Assembly (NCBI GenBank): GCA_033026295.1
Contig: CM065173.1
Coordinates: 434,001-498,000 of the forward strand
Length of the DNA: 64,000 bases
DNA from: Channa striata
Taxonomy: Eukaryota > Chordata > Actinopteri > Anabantiformes > Channidae
Direction of reading: 5' to 3'
Below the pieces are notes generated by a model, which was not told where the DNA came from, did no database searches, and worked only from the letters and a program-made list of their open reading frames with translations. Both the position numbers and the translations under genes were made by a program. Positions 27,101 to 35,003 of this stretch are shown piece by piece. Each line of letters opens with the position of its first letter. Position 1 is the first letter of the stretch.

Positions 27101-27426
27101 CATGCTGGACTGGTACATTTCCACTTTTCCGGCTTTTTCAGGGGCTTTCTGGAGGTCCGCTGATGTGTAAGCAGGATGGCTCATGGTTCCAGGCTGCAGT
27201 GTTAACAGCCGACTCCACTATTCAAGAACAAGCAGATCTGATGGTCTTCACCAGTGTGAAACACTTTGAGCCCTTTCTCCTTCAGACGCTGGGGACATAC
27301 TTGTCTCCCGCCTCCACCAACACCACCGACAGCCCCTCAACCACCAGCGGGTGTCCCGCTCAGTTCACCTTCTTCTTTTTTTTCCATCTCGTCGCCTTCT
27401 CTGTGTGTGTCCACTTCTCCTTATAG
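8359..27426 (+). CDS. Gene A: polyserase-like protein with three S1 serine protease domains
   Basis: A 14-exon gene. Exons: 8359-8413, 9118-9138, 9420-9582, 10627-10895, 18098-18234, 18340-18607, 19986-20145, 21821-22092, 23571-23716, 23796-24300, 24713-24884, 25190-25443, 25575-25669, 27142-27426. All introns are GT-AG, phases are consistent, and the sum is 2802 nt (933 aa). Order of parts: signal peptide, active trypsin-like domain, S1 domain without catalytic Ser, Pro-rich linker, S1 domain without His57 and Asp102, hydrophobic C-terminal tail. The family (polyserase, prostasin/PRSS27-like, tryptase-like) acts in the secretory pathway or at the cell surface. The start is the first ATG after the TATA box and gives a good signal peptide. 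Intron 4 (7.2 kb) holds nested LINEs. The tandem paralog is gene B. The domain count and paralogy are clear; the exact ortholog is not. Confidence 0.88.
8550..8765. repeat. Dispersed repeat fragment, possibly Penelope-like
   Basis: Lies in intron 1 of gene A. It contains AAATGTTTCGCTACTTAACC and CAGCTTCTTCAGTTCGACT, phrases that recur in fish repeats I associate with Penelope-like elements (inverted, GAAGAAGC..GCGAAAC). No coding remains. Gene B lacks it at the matching place. The family call is tentative. Confidence 0.35.
9420..18607 (+). CDS. Gene A exons 3-6: protease domain 1 (active, trypsin-like)
   Basis: Exons 9420-9582, 10627-10895, 18098-18234 and 18340-18607 give residues 26-304. 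The activation site is K35|IVGG. The triad is His76 (TAAHC), Asp124 (NNDIALL) and Ser218 (GDSGGP). Asp212, six residues before Ser218, corresponds to Asp189 and predicts cleavage after Arg/Lys. Cys27 in the propeptide can bond the chain after activation. QCNCDYG and MMCAG are typical of the prostasin/tryptase group. The domain ends with a GFVTFTSNGTDSD segment before the next domain. Intron 4 between the Asp and Ser exons is 7202 bp, because of LINE insertion. Confidence 0.88.
10110..10410 (+). pseudogene. Relic of Rex1/CR1-like LINE endonuclease in gene A intron 3
   Basis: Broken frames read NVRSLE-KKIGHLKLFSN, then GVKGGGMYIYTNNS, then SREFTVTT-like words and a NIPPS-like word. These match the start of the endonuclease of Rex1/CR1-like fish LINEs, with many stops and frameshifts. 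Intron 3 is 1044 bp here against 296 bp in gene B, so this fragment is part of the extra length. Confidence 0.45.
11089..13645 (+). mobile_element. RTE-type LINE, copy B, 5' part (gene A intron 4)
   Basis: Starts with TCTAGCCACAGGGGTTGCAA, the shared 5' end, and runs colinearly with copy A through endonuclease and most of the reverse transcriptase. It stops at 13645, where an L2 LINE in the opposite orientation begins. The 3' part resumes at 17393. About 200 bp of RTE sequence (compared with copy D) are absent at the break. Gene B intron 4 (753 bp) has neither element. Confidence 0.85.
11389..13644 (+). pseudogene. RTE LINE polyprotein pseudogene, copy B
   Basis: Endonuclease motifs: QETRW and GADFNGH at 11389-11946. 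The reading frame then has a TAG at 11944-11946 and resumes with MDYILC (11971-12885). Further in-frame stops follow at 12883-12885 (after KMPEE) and 13105-13107 (after LLME). Reverse-transcriptase blocks A (DLEKAYDRVPREELW), B (HQGSALRP) and C (FADDIVIC) are present at 13144-13674. The copy is dead by nonsense mutations, but its block A is intact, unlike copy A. Confidence 0.85.
14220..16763 (-). pseudogene. L2 ORF2 pseudogene (endonuclease-reverse transcriptase)
   Basis: Read on the minus strand: endonuclease at 16763-16305 (CLTETWL, RGEGVAAIY, VGDFNIHVD), then linker, then reverse transcriptase (NYRPISNLPFISKILEK; PQGSVLGPILF at about 14920). The catalytic box that reads YADD in the copy at 33569 is YAYD here, and the frame is broken in several places (near 16330, 15800, 15440, 15100). 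Not functional. Confidence 0.85.
17041..17313 (-). pseudogene. L2 ORF1 C-terminal part (SGNH/esterase-like)
   Basis: Encodes IIFSGPLP and then RRDGIHPTLDGA, the last block (DxxH-type) of the SGNH/GDSL esterase-like domain found in ORF1 of many L2/CR1 LINEs. It lies just upstream of ORF2 in the element's direction. The N-terminal half is absent from this copy; the N-terminal half of a related ORF1 lies at 51777-52280. Confidence 0.65.
17393..17757 (+). mobile_element. RTE-type LINE, copy B, 3' part
   Basis: Resumes RTE copy B after the nested L2. It encodes MKMLRFSLGVTRL through RMIRCGDP-stop, then GGGAAAAGCCGAAAGAGTAGTAGTAG, the family 3' end with its TAG-repeat tail. Its orientation and content complete the segment broken off at 13645. 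Confidence 0.85.
18668..19081. mobile_element. MITE-like inverted-repeat DNA element, copy 2
   Basis: In intron 6 of gene A. Ends CCGTATTTTCCGGACTATA and, inverted, CCGTAAATTCTGGACTATAG, bounded by TA on both sides. It is shorter than copy 1 (5773-6444) because it lacks the internal tandem duplication and a central stretch. Gene B intron 6 is only 108 bp and has no copy. Confidence 0.75.
19082..19985 (+). other. Gene A intron 6, remainder
   Basis: Non-coding AT-rich intron sequence up to the acceptor TTTTTTTAG. No repeat family recognised beyond the MITE before it. Confidence 0.5.
19986..24300 (+). CDS. Gene A exons 7-10: protease domain 2 (no catalytic Ser) and Pro-rich linker
   Basis: Exons 19986-20145, 21821-22092, 23571-23716 and 23796-24300 give residues 305-665. 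The activation site is R314|ILGG. His354 (TAAHC) and Asp402 (DNDVSLL) are present, but the serine motif reads GDDGGP (codon GAT at 23802-23804), so Ser195 is replaced by Asp500 and peptidase activity is not expected. The residue at the 189 position is Gly (KGPCQ). QCNCDYGVGTITDNMMCAG is conserved. From about residue 573 the chain becomes a Pro/Thr/Ser-rich linker of about 93 residues (TQPPDTPPSNTPP and similar), probably O-glycosylated. Confidence 0.87.
20146..21820 (+). other. Gene A intron 7
   Basis: A 1675-bp intron against 937 bp in gene B. A stretch near 20640-21110 resembles the matching gene B intron (44370-44640). It contains a short TGGA repeat near 20708. No coding content recognised. 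Confidence 0.55.
22430..22665 (+). repeat. tRNA-derived SINE-like repeat, copy 4 (gene A intron 8)
   Basis: The best-preserved head of the family: GGCTGTGGCTCAGTTGGTAAAG (box A-like) followed by GGTTCAATTC (box B-like). Then come CCAAGTTGCTCCCGGTGG and the tail AAAGTACTTTGGATAAAAG. The A and B boxes lie closer together than in a real tRNA, so this is not a tRNA gene. Confidence 0.65.
23250..23497 (-). repeat. tRNA-derived SINE-like repeat, copy 5 (gene A intron 8)
   Basis: Same family, inverted: TATCCAAAGCGCTTTACA at the left, GGGGTTCAGTGTCTTGCCCA in the middle and AGGAGCTACAGCCACC at the right. Gene B intron 8 (371 bp) has no copy, so this insertion probably came after the gene duplication. 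Confidence 0.65.
24713..27426 (+). CDS. Gene A exons 11-14: protease domain 3 (inactive) and hydrophobic C-terminus
   Basis: Exons 24713-24884, 25190-25443, 25575-25669 and 27142-27426. Starts VVCGQAPLNSR|VLGG. The His57 site reads SNADC instead of TAAHC (His to Asp). The Asp102 site reads SNVAVLRL instead of NDIALLKL (Asp to Asn). The serine motif is GLSGGP, so Ser is kept but Asp194 is Leu, and Cys191 is Asp. The domain is a pseudoprotease. After a Thr/Ser-rich stretch the protein ends in a run of Phe, Leu, Val and Ala (FTFFFFFHLVAFSVCVHFSL), which fits a GPI-anchor signal or a short membrane segment with no cytoplasmic tail. Confidence 0.87.
25670..27141 (+). other. Gene A intron 13
   Basis: A 1472-bp intron against 815 bp in gene B. 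The middle (25900-26700) is GC-richer than its surroundings and looks like an old unclassified insertion. The last about 200 bp match gene B closely up to the acceptor GGCTTTTTCAG. Confidence 0.5.
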
Positions 27427-28608
27427 AAACCTCCAGCTTCACTTAAAGAAAGTGATTTACATGCTGTGAACAAATGAATGTGAACGAATGCAGTGAAAAA
27501 CAACATCACAGTTTGTTTGTGTGCAGGAAATATTGGGTTTGTGAACAGGTTTTAGAGCAAATCAGCAGCTACATTTAAGTGTTTCATTCCCGATTGGATT
27601 AAAAAAACAAACTGCTGAAATGTTCTGATCCTACAAGTTTAGGAAATGTTTCCATCTATTGTTGTCAATGTGCAACCACTGCTCATTAAACACCATAAGA
27701 ATAGAAATGTCTTTGCTAATAATAAATATACATAACTTGGTGTAAAATAGTGTTGATGTTTCATTGGGACACAGCTGGCATTTGTATCTTGTCTCTTTAG
27801 GTGAAAGGAAGTTAATGTGATCATGCTAATAACTGTATACACAGCTCTGCTCACAAATCTGGACAGCAACAACTTCCAGACTGAAATGTATGTTGCTTCC
27901 TACTATCAATAATGAATATATGGGCTTTTTACAACACATGGAAAATTAATGAGCTCAAGCGTAAGAATTCTAAAGTAACAGATTCATTACATCAGTTTAC
28001 TAGAGCCATGTTTATCACAGTTTGATGTAATTGAAGTAATTAATTTAATAGCTGGTGGTATGTTTGACCATTTGTGTTCTAAATAAATTAATTCCTACTT
28101 CAGAATTGCAGATGCAAATTTTGTGTCTTTTAAAACATAGTAAAGGGTGAGTTATTTCACCGAGCAGTAGTGCTTTTCGTGAAACTGATTTGAGTTCAGA
28201 GCTTCCGAGCAAGCAGGAGTCAAATATTGGTTTTTACTGAGAAGTCTGTCCACAATAAAAAAGAAATCACACTGAATTCAACATGCTGCTGTTTTTCTAA
28301 TGCAGATGGATCCACAAAAGGAGGAAATCCAGATAAGACAACTACAGCCCCTTCCAAAAGTATTGGAACAGCCAGTCATACTTTTGAATTCTTTAAAAAA
28401 AATACATAAAACAAACAACATTTGTAAATGAGTACTTATGGGTTCAGCCTTGGGTTTTACCTGTGAGGACTGATCAGCATAAAAAACAGAGAGATGCATT
28501 TGAGATGATGGTCTTTTGAGCATGAGTCGAAGGGGTTTTGGTTTAGATGTCAAAGAGAGACTCAAATTAAAAAAGTAAAAATGTCAACAAGATAATAAGA
28601 GCGCAGAG
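27427..28608. other. Gene A 3' flank
   Basis: Contains the probable 3' UTR. AATAAA at 27721-27726 is a candidate polyadenylation signal; another possible one is the AATAAA near 28083. Parts resemble the flank of gene B at 49260-49990. No gene seen. Confidence 0.5.
27721..27726 (+). terminator. Candidate polyadenylation signal of gene A
   Basis: AATAAA about 295 bp after the stop codon. Not tested by transcript data. Confidence 0.4.
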
Positions 28609-31259
28609 AGTGTGTGATGTTAAATCTACTACTCTTTCGGCTTTTCCCATCAGGGGTCGCCACAGCGAATCATCCTTTTCCACCTCACTCTATCCTGGGC
28701 ATCTTCCTCTCTGACACCAGCTAACCTCATGTCCTCTGTTAGAACGTCCATATATCTCCTCCTCGGTCGTCCTCTTGCCCTCTTGCCTGGCAGCTCCATC
28801 TCCAACATCCTTCTACCAATATAATCAATATCCCTCCTCTGCACATGTCCAAACCATCTCAATCTGGCCTCTCTGACTTTGTTGCTAACACAGGCAACGT
28901 GCGCTGTCCCTCTGATGAACTCATTCCTAATTCTATCCAACCTTGTCACTCCTAAGGAGAGCCTCAACATCTTCATCTCTGCTGCTCACATCTCTGCCTC
29001 TTGTCTCTTACTCACTGCTACTGTCTCTAACCCATAGAGCAGAGCTGGTCTCACCACTGTCCTGTACACCTTTCCTTTGAGTCTTGCTGACACTCTTCTG
29101 TCACACAACACTCCTGACACTTTCCTCCACCCACTCCAACCCGCCTGCACTCGCCTCTTCACCTCTTTTCCACACTCCCCATCACACTGAACTGTTGACC
29201 CCAGGTACTTAAACTCCTGCACCTTCTTCATCTCAGCCCCCTGTAACCTCACACTTCTACCTTGCTCCGTCTCGTTTACACACATGTATTTGCTACGACT
29301 GGCTTTCATGCCTATTCTTTCCAGAGCAAACCTCCACCTCTCCAGCTGTTCCTCCACCTGCTCGCTACTCTCACTGCAAATCACAATGTCATCTGCAAAC
29401 ATCATTGTCCAGGGAGATTCCTGTCTGACCTCATCTGTCAACCTGTCCATCAGCATAGCAAACAAGAAGGGACTCAAAGCCGATCCTTGGTGTAGTCCCA
29501 CCTCAACACTGAACTCCTCTGTCTGACCTACGGCACATCTCACCACCGTCATGCTCCTCTCATACATGTCCTGAACTACTCTGACGTACTTCTCTGCCAC
29601 TCCCGACAACCTCATACAGTACCACAGCTCCTCCCTCGGCACCCTGTCATACGCCTTCTCTAAATCCACAAAGACACAATGCAGCTCCTTCTGACCATCT
29701 CTGTACTTTTCCGTCAACAACCTAAAAGCAAAAATGGCATCAGTGGTGCTCTTACTGGGCATGAAACCATACTGCTGCTCACAAATCTCCACCTCCTTCC
29801 TAAGCCTGGCTTCCACTACTCTTTCCCATCCTGTACAAGTCCTTCTCTCCTTCCTTCATGTCTAACCTGTCATACAGCTCATTGTAAGCTTTCTGTTTGG
29901 CCTTTGCCACCTCCCTCTTCACTCTGCGCTGCACTTCCTTGTACTCCTGTCTACTTTCCTCAGTCCTAACCTTTTCCTCTGGATACAGTCCTGTACGTCC
30001 TCATTCCACCAGCAAGTGTCATTATCTTCTTTCCTCTTTCCAGATGACACACCAAGCACCTTCCTACCTGTTTCCCTGATTACCTATGCTGTAGTTTTCC
30101 AGTCATCTGGAAGCTCTTCCTGACCACCCAAAGCCTGTCTCAACTTCTGCCTGAATTCCTCGCAAGCTTCCTCATTCTTTAGGTTCCACCACTTGGTCTT
30201 CTTTTCTGACTTTCCTCTCTTCTTCTTCCTGACCACCAGTGTCATCTTACACACCACCATGCGATGCTGTCTGGCTACACTCTCGCCTACCACCACTTTA
30301 CAGTCACTAACCTCTCTCAAATGACCTCGTCTACATATAATGTAGTCCACCTGTGTACTCCTACCTCCACTCTTGTATGTCACTCTGTGTTCCTCTCTCT
30401 TCTGCAAGTAAGTGTTGACTACAGCCATTTGCATCCTCTTAGCAAAGTCCACCACCATCTTTCCTTCTGGATTCCTGTCCTTTACACCAAACCTGCCCAT
30501 CACCTCTGTTCCCCTCACCAACATGCCAACAAGTCTGCTCCAACAACTAGTCTCTCTCTTCTGGGGATACCCTCTATGACCTCATCAAACTCACTCCAGA
30601 ATCTCTCCTTCTCTTCTAACTCACAGCCAACTTATGGAGCATACCCACTGACTCCGTTCACCATCACCCCTTCGATTTCTAGCTTTAGGCTCATCACCCT
30701 GTCTGAGACTCTTTTCACCTCTAGAACATTGTTCACAAACTCCCTCTTCAAGATCACTCCTACCCCGTTTCTCTTCCTATCCACACCATGGTAGAACAGT
30801 TTGTATCCTCCTCCAATACTACGTGCTTTGCTACCCTTCCACCTCGTCTCCTGCACACACAGTACATCTACCTTCCGTCTCTCCATCATGTCTGCCAGCT
30901 CTCCACCTTTCCCTGTCATTGTGCCAACGTTAAGAGTCCCTACTCTCAGACCTAAGCTCCTGCCTTTCCTCTTCTCTCTCTGACCACGAACCCTTCTGCT
31001 TCCTCTCCTTCTTCGACCAACAGTAGTCCAATTTCCACCGGCACCCTGTAGGTTAACAGCACCGGTGGCGGTCGTTGTTAACCCGGGCCTCGACCGATCA
31101 GTTATGAAGGTGGTATGGATGACTCGCATGGTTGTACTTGGCAAGTTTTACGCCGGATGCCCTTCCTGACGCAACCCTCTGTATTTATCCGGGCTTGGGA
31201 CCGGCACAGAAGTTACTGGCTTGGAACCCCTGTAACTAGATTAGTGTGTGATGTTAAAT
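28609..31259 (-). mobile_element. RTE-type LINE, copy C, with 17-bp target-site duplication
   Basis: The element spans 28626-31242 and is flanked by perfect copies of AGTGTGTGATGTTAAAT (28609-28625 and 31243-31259), which mark the exact insertion. The 3' end is at the left (CTACTACTCTTTCGGCTTTT) and the 5' end at the right (TTACAGGGGTTCCAAG-like). About 480 bp are missing near 29832 compared with copy A, joining the reverse-transcriptase start to the middle of the linker. The intact target-site duplication suggests a fairly recent insertion. Confidence 0.88.
28650..31144 (-). pseudogene. RTE LINE polyprotein pseudogene, copy C
   Basis: Segments in element order: 31144-30632 (N-terminus and endonuclease start, QETRW), 30524-30084 (endonuclease end, QVDYIIC), 29816-28986 (reverse transcriptase with STTDAIF, DLEKAYDRVPREELW, HQGSALSPFLFAML and FADDIVIC) and 28976-28650 (C-terminal tail ending RMIRCGDP). 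Breaks fall near 30530-30630, at the about 480-bp deletion near 29832 and at 28980. All catalytic reverse-transcriptase blocks are intact, but the joined protein is not. Confidence 0.85.
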
Positions 31260-32734
31260 ACAATACATTATTGTGTAAATATCTCACTGAGAACTGACAT
31301 CCAGAAGAAATACAAGTCAGTGCTGGAGCAGAAAGGAGGTGGCGAGCTGTGGGCAGCTTTGTTTAGACTATGCCACAAAGAAACAATTTGTGGCTGTTTG
31401 TCAGGCTGCTAAATGTTCACACTGTCTGGAAATCTGATTGGAGATCGGAAAACTCGACAACTACTAAGGTTACAGCCACCTTGAGTGTAATCAGTAAAGA
31501 AGTTCAAACATGCAGGATGTCTTTAAGGCTTTTGTTATCTTGCAAGAGAGAAGCTCACCGCCTTGATCAAAGCTTCATACTTCCTATTAAGGATACTGAT
31601 ACTTACCTTACTGACATACAGTAATTTGCTGGACATTATTACATTCATGAAGTGGTGTTAGCTGTGTCCTCAGTAACAGTAACTGGTACCTTAAACGTTA
31701 TAAATAAACGTTAAAACATTTCAATCAACACATCCATGCATTAGATAATGTTAAAAAAAAACACAAAGTCCTTTGGTCTTCTGCATCAGTATTAAAATCT
31801 TAAAATGACTGGTGGCACCTGATTCCAACGGCCATATTCTGTAAACTTTCTTTTAACCCCTCCCATTATTACAGCAGAGCACCTTTAGCTAACGCTACGT
31901 TTAATCTTTACAGTCGTTGGAGGCCAAACGCCATAAAATCATGTGGCAAAAAACAGTTTAAACTCTGAAAGATTTAATTTTTGCAAGACAAGTTTCAAAA
32001 CTTTGAAGAGACACAATTATAATGCTAAAAATGTTACACAAAACATTTTTTATAGAGTTTCAAATCATCTTTACCTGCAAAAACAGAGTCTGTATGAGCA
32101 AGTTTGAAACACAATGTTGAATGAATGAATAAAAAAACGAGTTGAAATTCTGCAAGGACTGTGTTGAGTGTTTGCAGAGCAAGTTTCAATAGTTTGAAGA
32201 AAAAGATTTGACAAGAATTGAATAAAGGAAGCATTTTTTTCTGCTATTCTAATCCTATTTTGAATATTTGGATCCTATTTTTCAGTTTTTAAACCGTAAT
32301 TTTCACATTCCAATTTTTCTTTCCATTGTGACCCCAATTTCACCTTATAGGCTACTGTTTACTGTTAGACAGTAGATAACCTTGGAGCAGTTCTGCATAT
32401 GCAAGACTCAAGATAAACCAGTATATGGAGGGGGACTAGTTCTGCACAAGTCAATGCTCTGCTCAGTTCAGGGCCGAGATGTTCCAGCTTAACCAGTGTA
32501 AATGTAGACCACCATGTAGATGATTTGCTGCTCAGTCTCTCAGGACACAGCTCTCACGTCTGTCATGTAGTGAGTTTACTGGAATCCTAACTTCATCTTT
32601 TTCTCAAAAACCAGATTCGGCCTTAAGGCAGTACCACCTAGGCCCAGACCCTGGTTCTGTACATGGCAGGGACATCCAGGAGAGTCAAACTGGTGCCTGC
32701 AACATTTGATCTAATAAAACTAGTTTACAGAGTG
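31260..32734. other. Unassigned intergenic DNA between genes A and B
   Basis: AT-rich, with poly-A runs near 31752 and 32130. No coding or repeat signal that I can name. Confidence 0.45.
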
Positions 32735-32962
32735 AAGGTTACACCCAGAGACACACACCTGTGATCAGTCCTCTCACTATAATCAGCCATTTCCTTCTAC
32801 CAAATGCACAAGGACAATAGTAAGACACTGATACAGATCCACCATGTTACATACACAGGAACCTGAGCCTTTACAAAGTTCAACTGTGGGCCAAACTTTA
32901 ACACACACAGATTATAGAGACTCGATGTGTACCTGAGGTGTTTGACAAGTAATTGTTGGTTA
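32735..32962. repeat. Duplicated upstream segment, copy 2
   Basis: Closely matches the segment at 37500-37745 and, more weakly, 6955-7250. It is cut at AAGTAATTGTTGGTT by the L2 LINE that follows. Unlike the other two copies it has no protease gene directly downstream. Confidence 0.7.
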
Positions 32963-34741
32963 TAGTTGAGTTAACTTCAAACCAACAACATGTCTGCTAG
33001 ACCCTATTCCAGTTAGACTGCTCAAAGATGCTCTACCCTTATTAGACATGTTCGTATTAGATATCATTAATCTATCTTTACAAACAGGATATGTACCAAA
33101 GGCCTATAAGGTGGCTGTAATCAAACCTCTACTTAAAAACCCTTCTTTGGATCCAGGTGTCCAGGTTACAGACCAATATCCAATCTCCCCTTTATCTCTA
33201 AAATACTTGAAAAAGTAGTTGCAAAGCCATTATGTGACCACCTGTGAAGAAACGACTTGTTTGAAGAATTTCAGTCAGGATTTAGAGTTCATCATAGCAC
33301 AGAAACCGCACTGATTAAAGTTACCAACGATCTTCCTCTGGCTTTAGATAATGGAATTGTCTCTATATTTGTTCTGCTAGATCTTAGTGCTGCATTTGAC
33401 ACCATTGATCATAGAATATTATTACAGAGACTAGAACATGTAATTGGAATTAAATGAAATGCACTAAATTGGTTTAAATCGTATCTATCAGATAGACTCC
33501 AATTTGTTCATGTTAATGATGAATCTTCCACATACACAAAAGTTAGTTATGGAATTCCACAAGGCTCTGTGTTAGGACCAATACTCTTTACTTTATATAT
33601 GTCTCCCCTTGGCAACATTATTGGGAAAAAATCTGTAAATTTTCACTGCTACGCTGATGACACGCAGTTATATGTATCTATGAAACCTGATGAAACAAAT
33701 CACTTAATCAAACTGCAAGCATGCCTAAAAGACATAAGGGACTGGATGACATATAATTTCCTTCTTCTAAACTCAGATAAAACTGAAGTTATTGTATTTG
33801 GGCCTAAAAGTCTAAGAAACATGTTTTCTAACCATATTGCTACTTTAGATGACATAACTCTTGCCCCCAGTAGTACTGCAAGGAATCTCAGAGTCATTTT
33901 TGACCAGGATTTGTCATTTACCTCGCACATAAAACAAAGAAACATTGCCAAAATTAGGAGCATCCTCTCTCAAAGCGATGCTGAAAAACTGGTTCATGCA
34001 TTTGTTACTTCTAGATTGGACTACTGTAATTCTCTACTTTCAGGCTGCCCCAGTAACCCTCTAAAAAGCCTCCAATTAATCCAAAATGCTGCAGCAAGAT
34101 TGCTGACTGGGATTGGTAAGAGAGATTATATTTGGCTTCCCATTAAATCTAGAATGGAATTTAAAACCCTTCTTCTTACCTATAAAGCTCTAAACGGTCA
34201 AGCTCCATCATATTTAAAAGATCTGCTAGTACCATATCATCCTACTAGACCACTTCGGTCCCAAAATGCAGGCTTACTTATGGTTCCCAGAATTTCCAAA
34301 AATAGAATGGGAGGCAGAGCCTTTAGCTATCAAACTCCTCTCCTGTGGAACCAACTCCCAGTCCAGATTCGGAAAGCAGACACCCTCCCTAATTTTAAGA
34401 CTAGGCTCAAGACTAGGCTTCGATAAAGCTTATCGCAGCAACTTGTCCCACTAACCTGCCCAATGTTTTGTTGTTGCTTTTGTTGCTCTGTTCTTTTCTC
34501 TCTCCACTTTCCACTCAGCCCAACCGGTCAAGGCAGATGGCCACCCACCCTGAGCCTGGTTCTGCTGGAGGTTTCTTCCGGTAAAGAGAGTTTTTGCTTT
34601 CCACTGTTGTCTATAGCTGCTCAAGCGCGATTTGTTGTATTTTCTCTAAATGTTTGTATAGTCTTGACTTTATTATGTTAAGTGCCTTGCGATGACCTTG
34701 TTGTAAATTGGCGCTATATAAATAAAGTTGAATTGAATTGA
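32963..34741 (+). mobile_element. L2-type LINE, copy B (5'-truncated)
   Basis: Starts within ORF2 and runs through the 3' UTR to the diagnostic tail GGCGCTATATAAATAAAGTT followed by GAATTGAATTGA. This is the most complete L2 3' end in the window. Confidence 0.88.
33020..34426 (+). pseudogene. L2 ORF2 reverse transcriptase pseudogene, copy B
   Basis: Segments: IPVRLLKDALPLL from about 33010, then 33257-33457 (STETALIKV, LDLSAAFDTIDH) and 33569-34426 (ADDTQLY with the YADD box intact, LDYCNSLLSGCPSN, LLTGIGKRD, PLLWNQLP). Breaks include a TGA at 33455-33457 and frameshifts near 33160, and part of the HWLP region is deleted near 34130. The C-terminus is complete. Not functional. Confidence 0.85.
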
Positions 34742-35003
34742 TAAATTACAGTGTGAATGTATTAGAGCGTTAACAAATAATTTCAGCTCTAGGCTTTTAG
34801 CCACAAGTCTGTAGAGTGGCTAAAACTGTGTCGCTGTTAGACACAGCTAATTGATTATATTAGTAACCTTGGCTAGCAGTGGTTTGAGTTCTATGACCTA
34901 TGCTGGACGGGTCTGTTACGGCCCTCGCCGTTATGTCATGTAAGTCGCTATATACAGCAGCTAATATTTATATCTTCACTCTTTAACTCATAGTTTCAGC
35001 ACA
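34742..35003. other. Unassigned intergenic DNA
   Basis: Short spacer between the L2 tail and the Tc1-like element. Nothing recognised. Confidence 0.4.
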
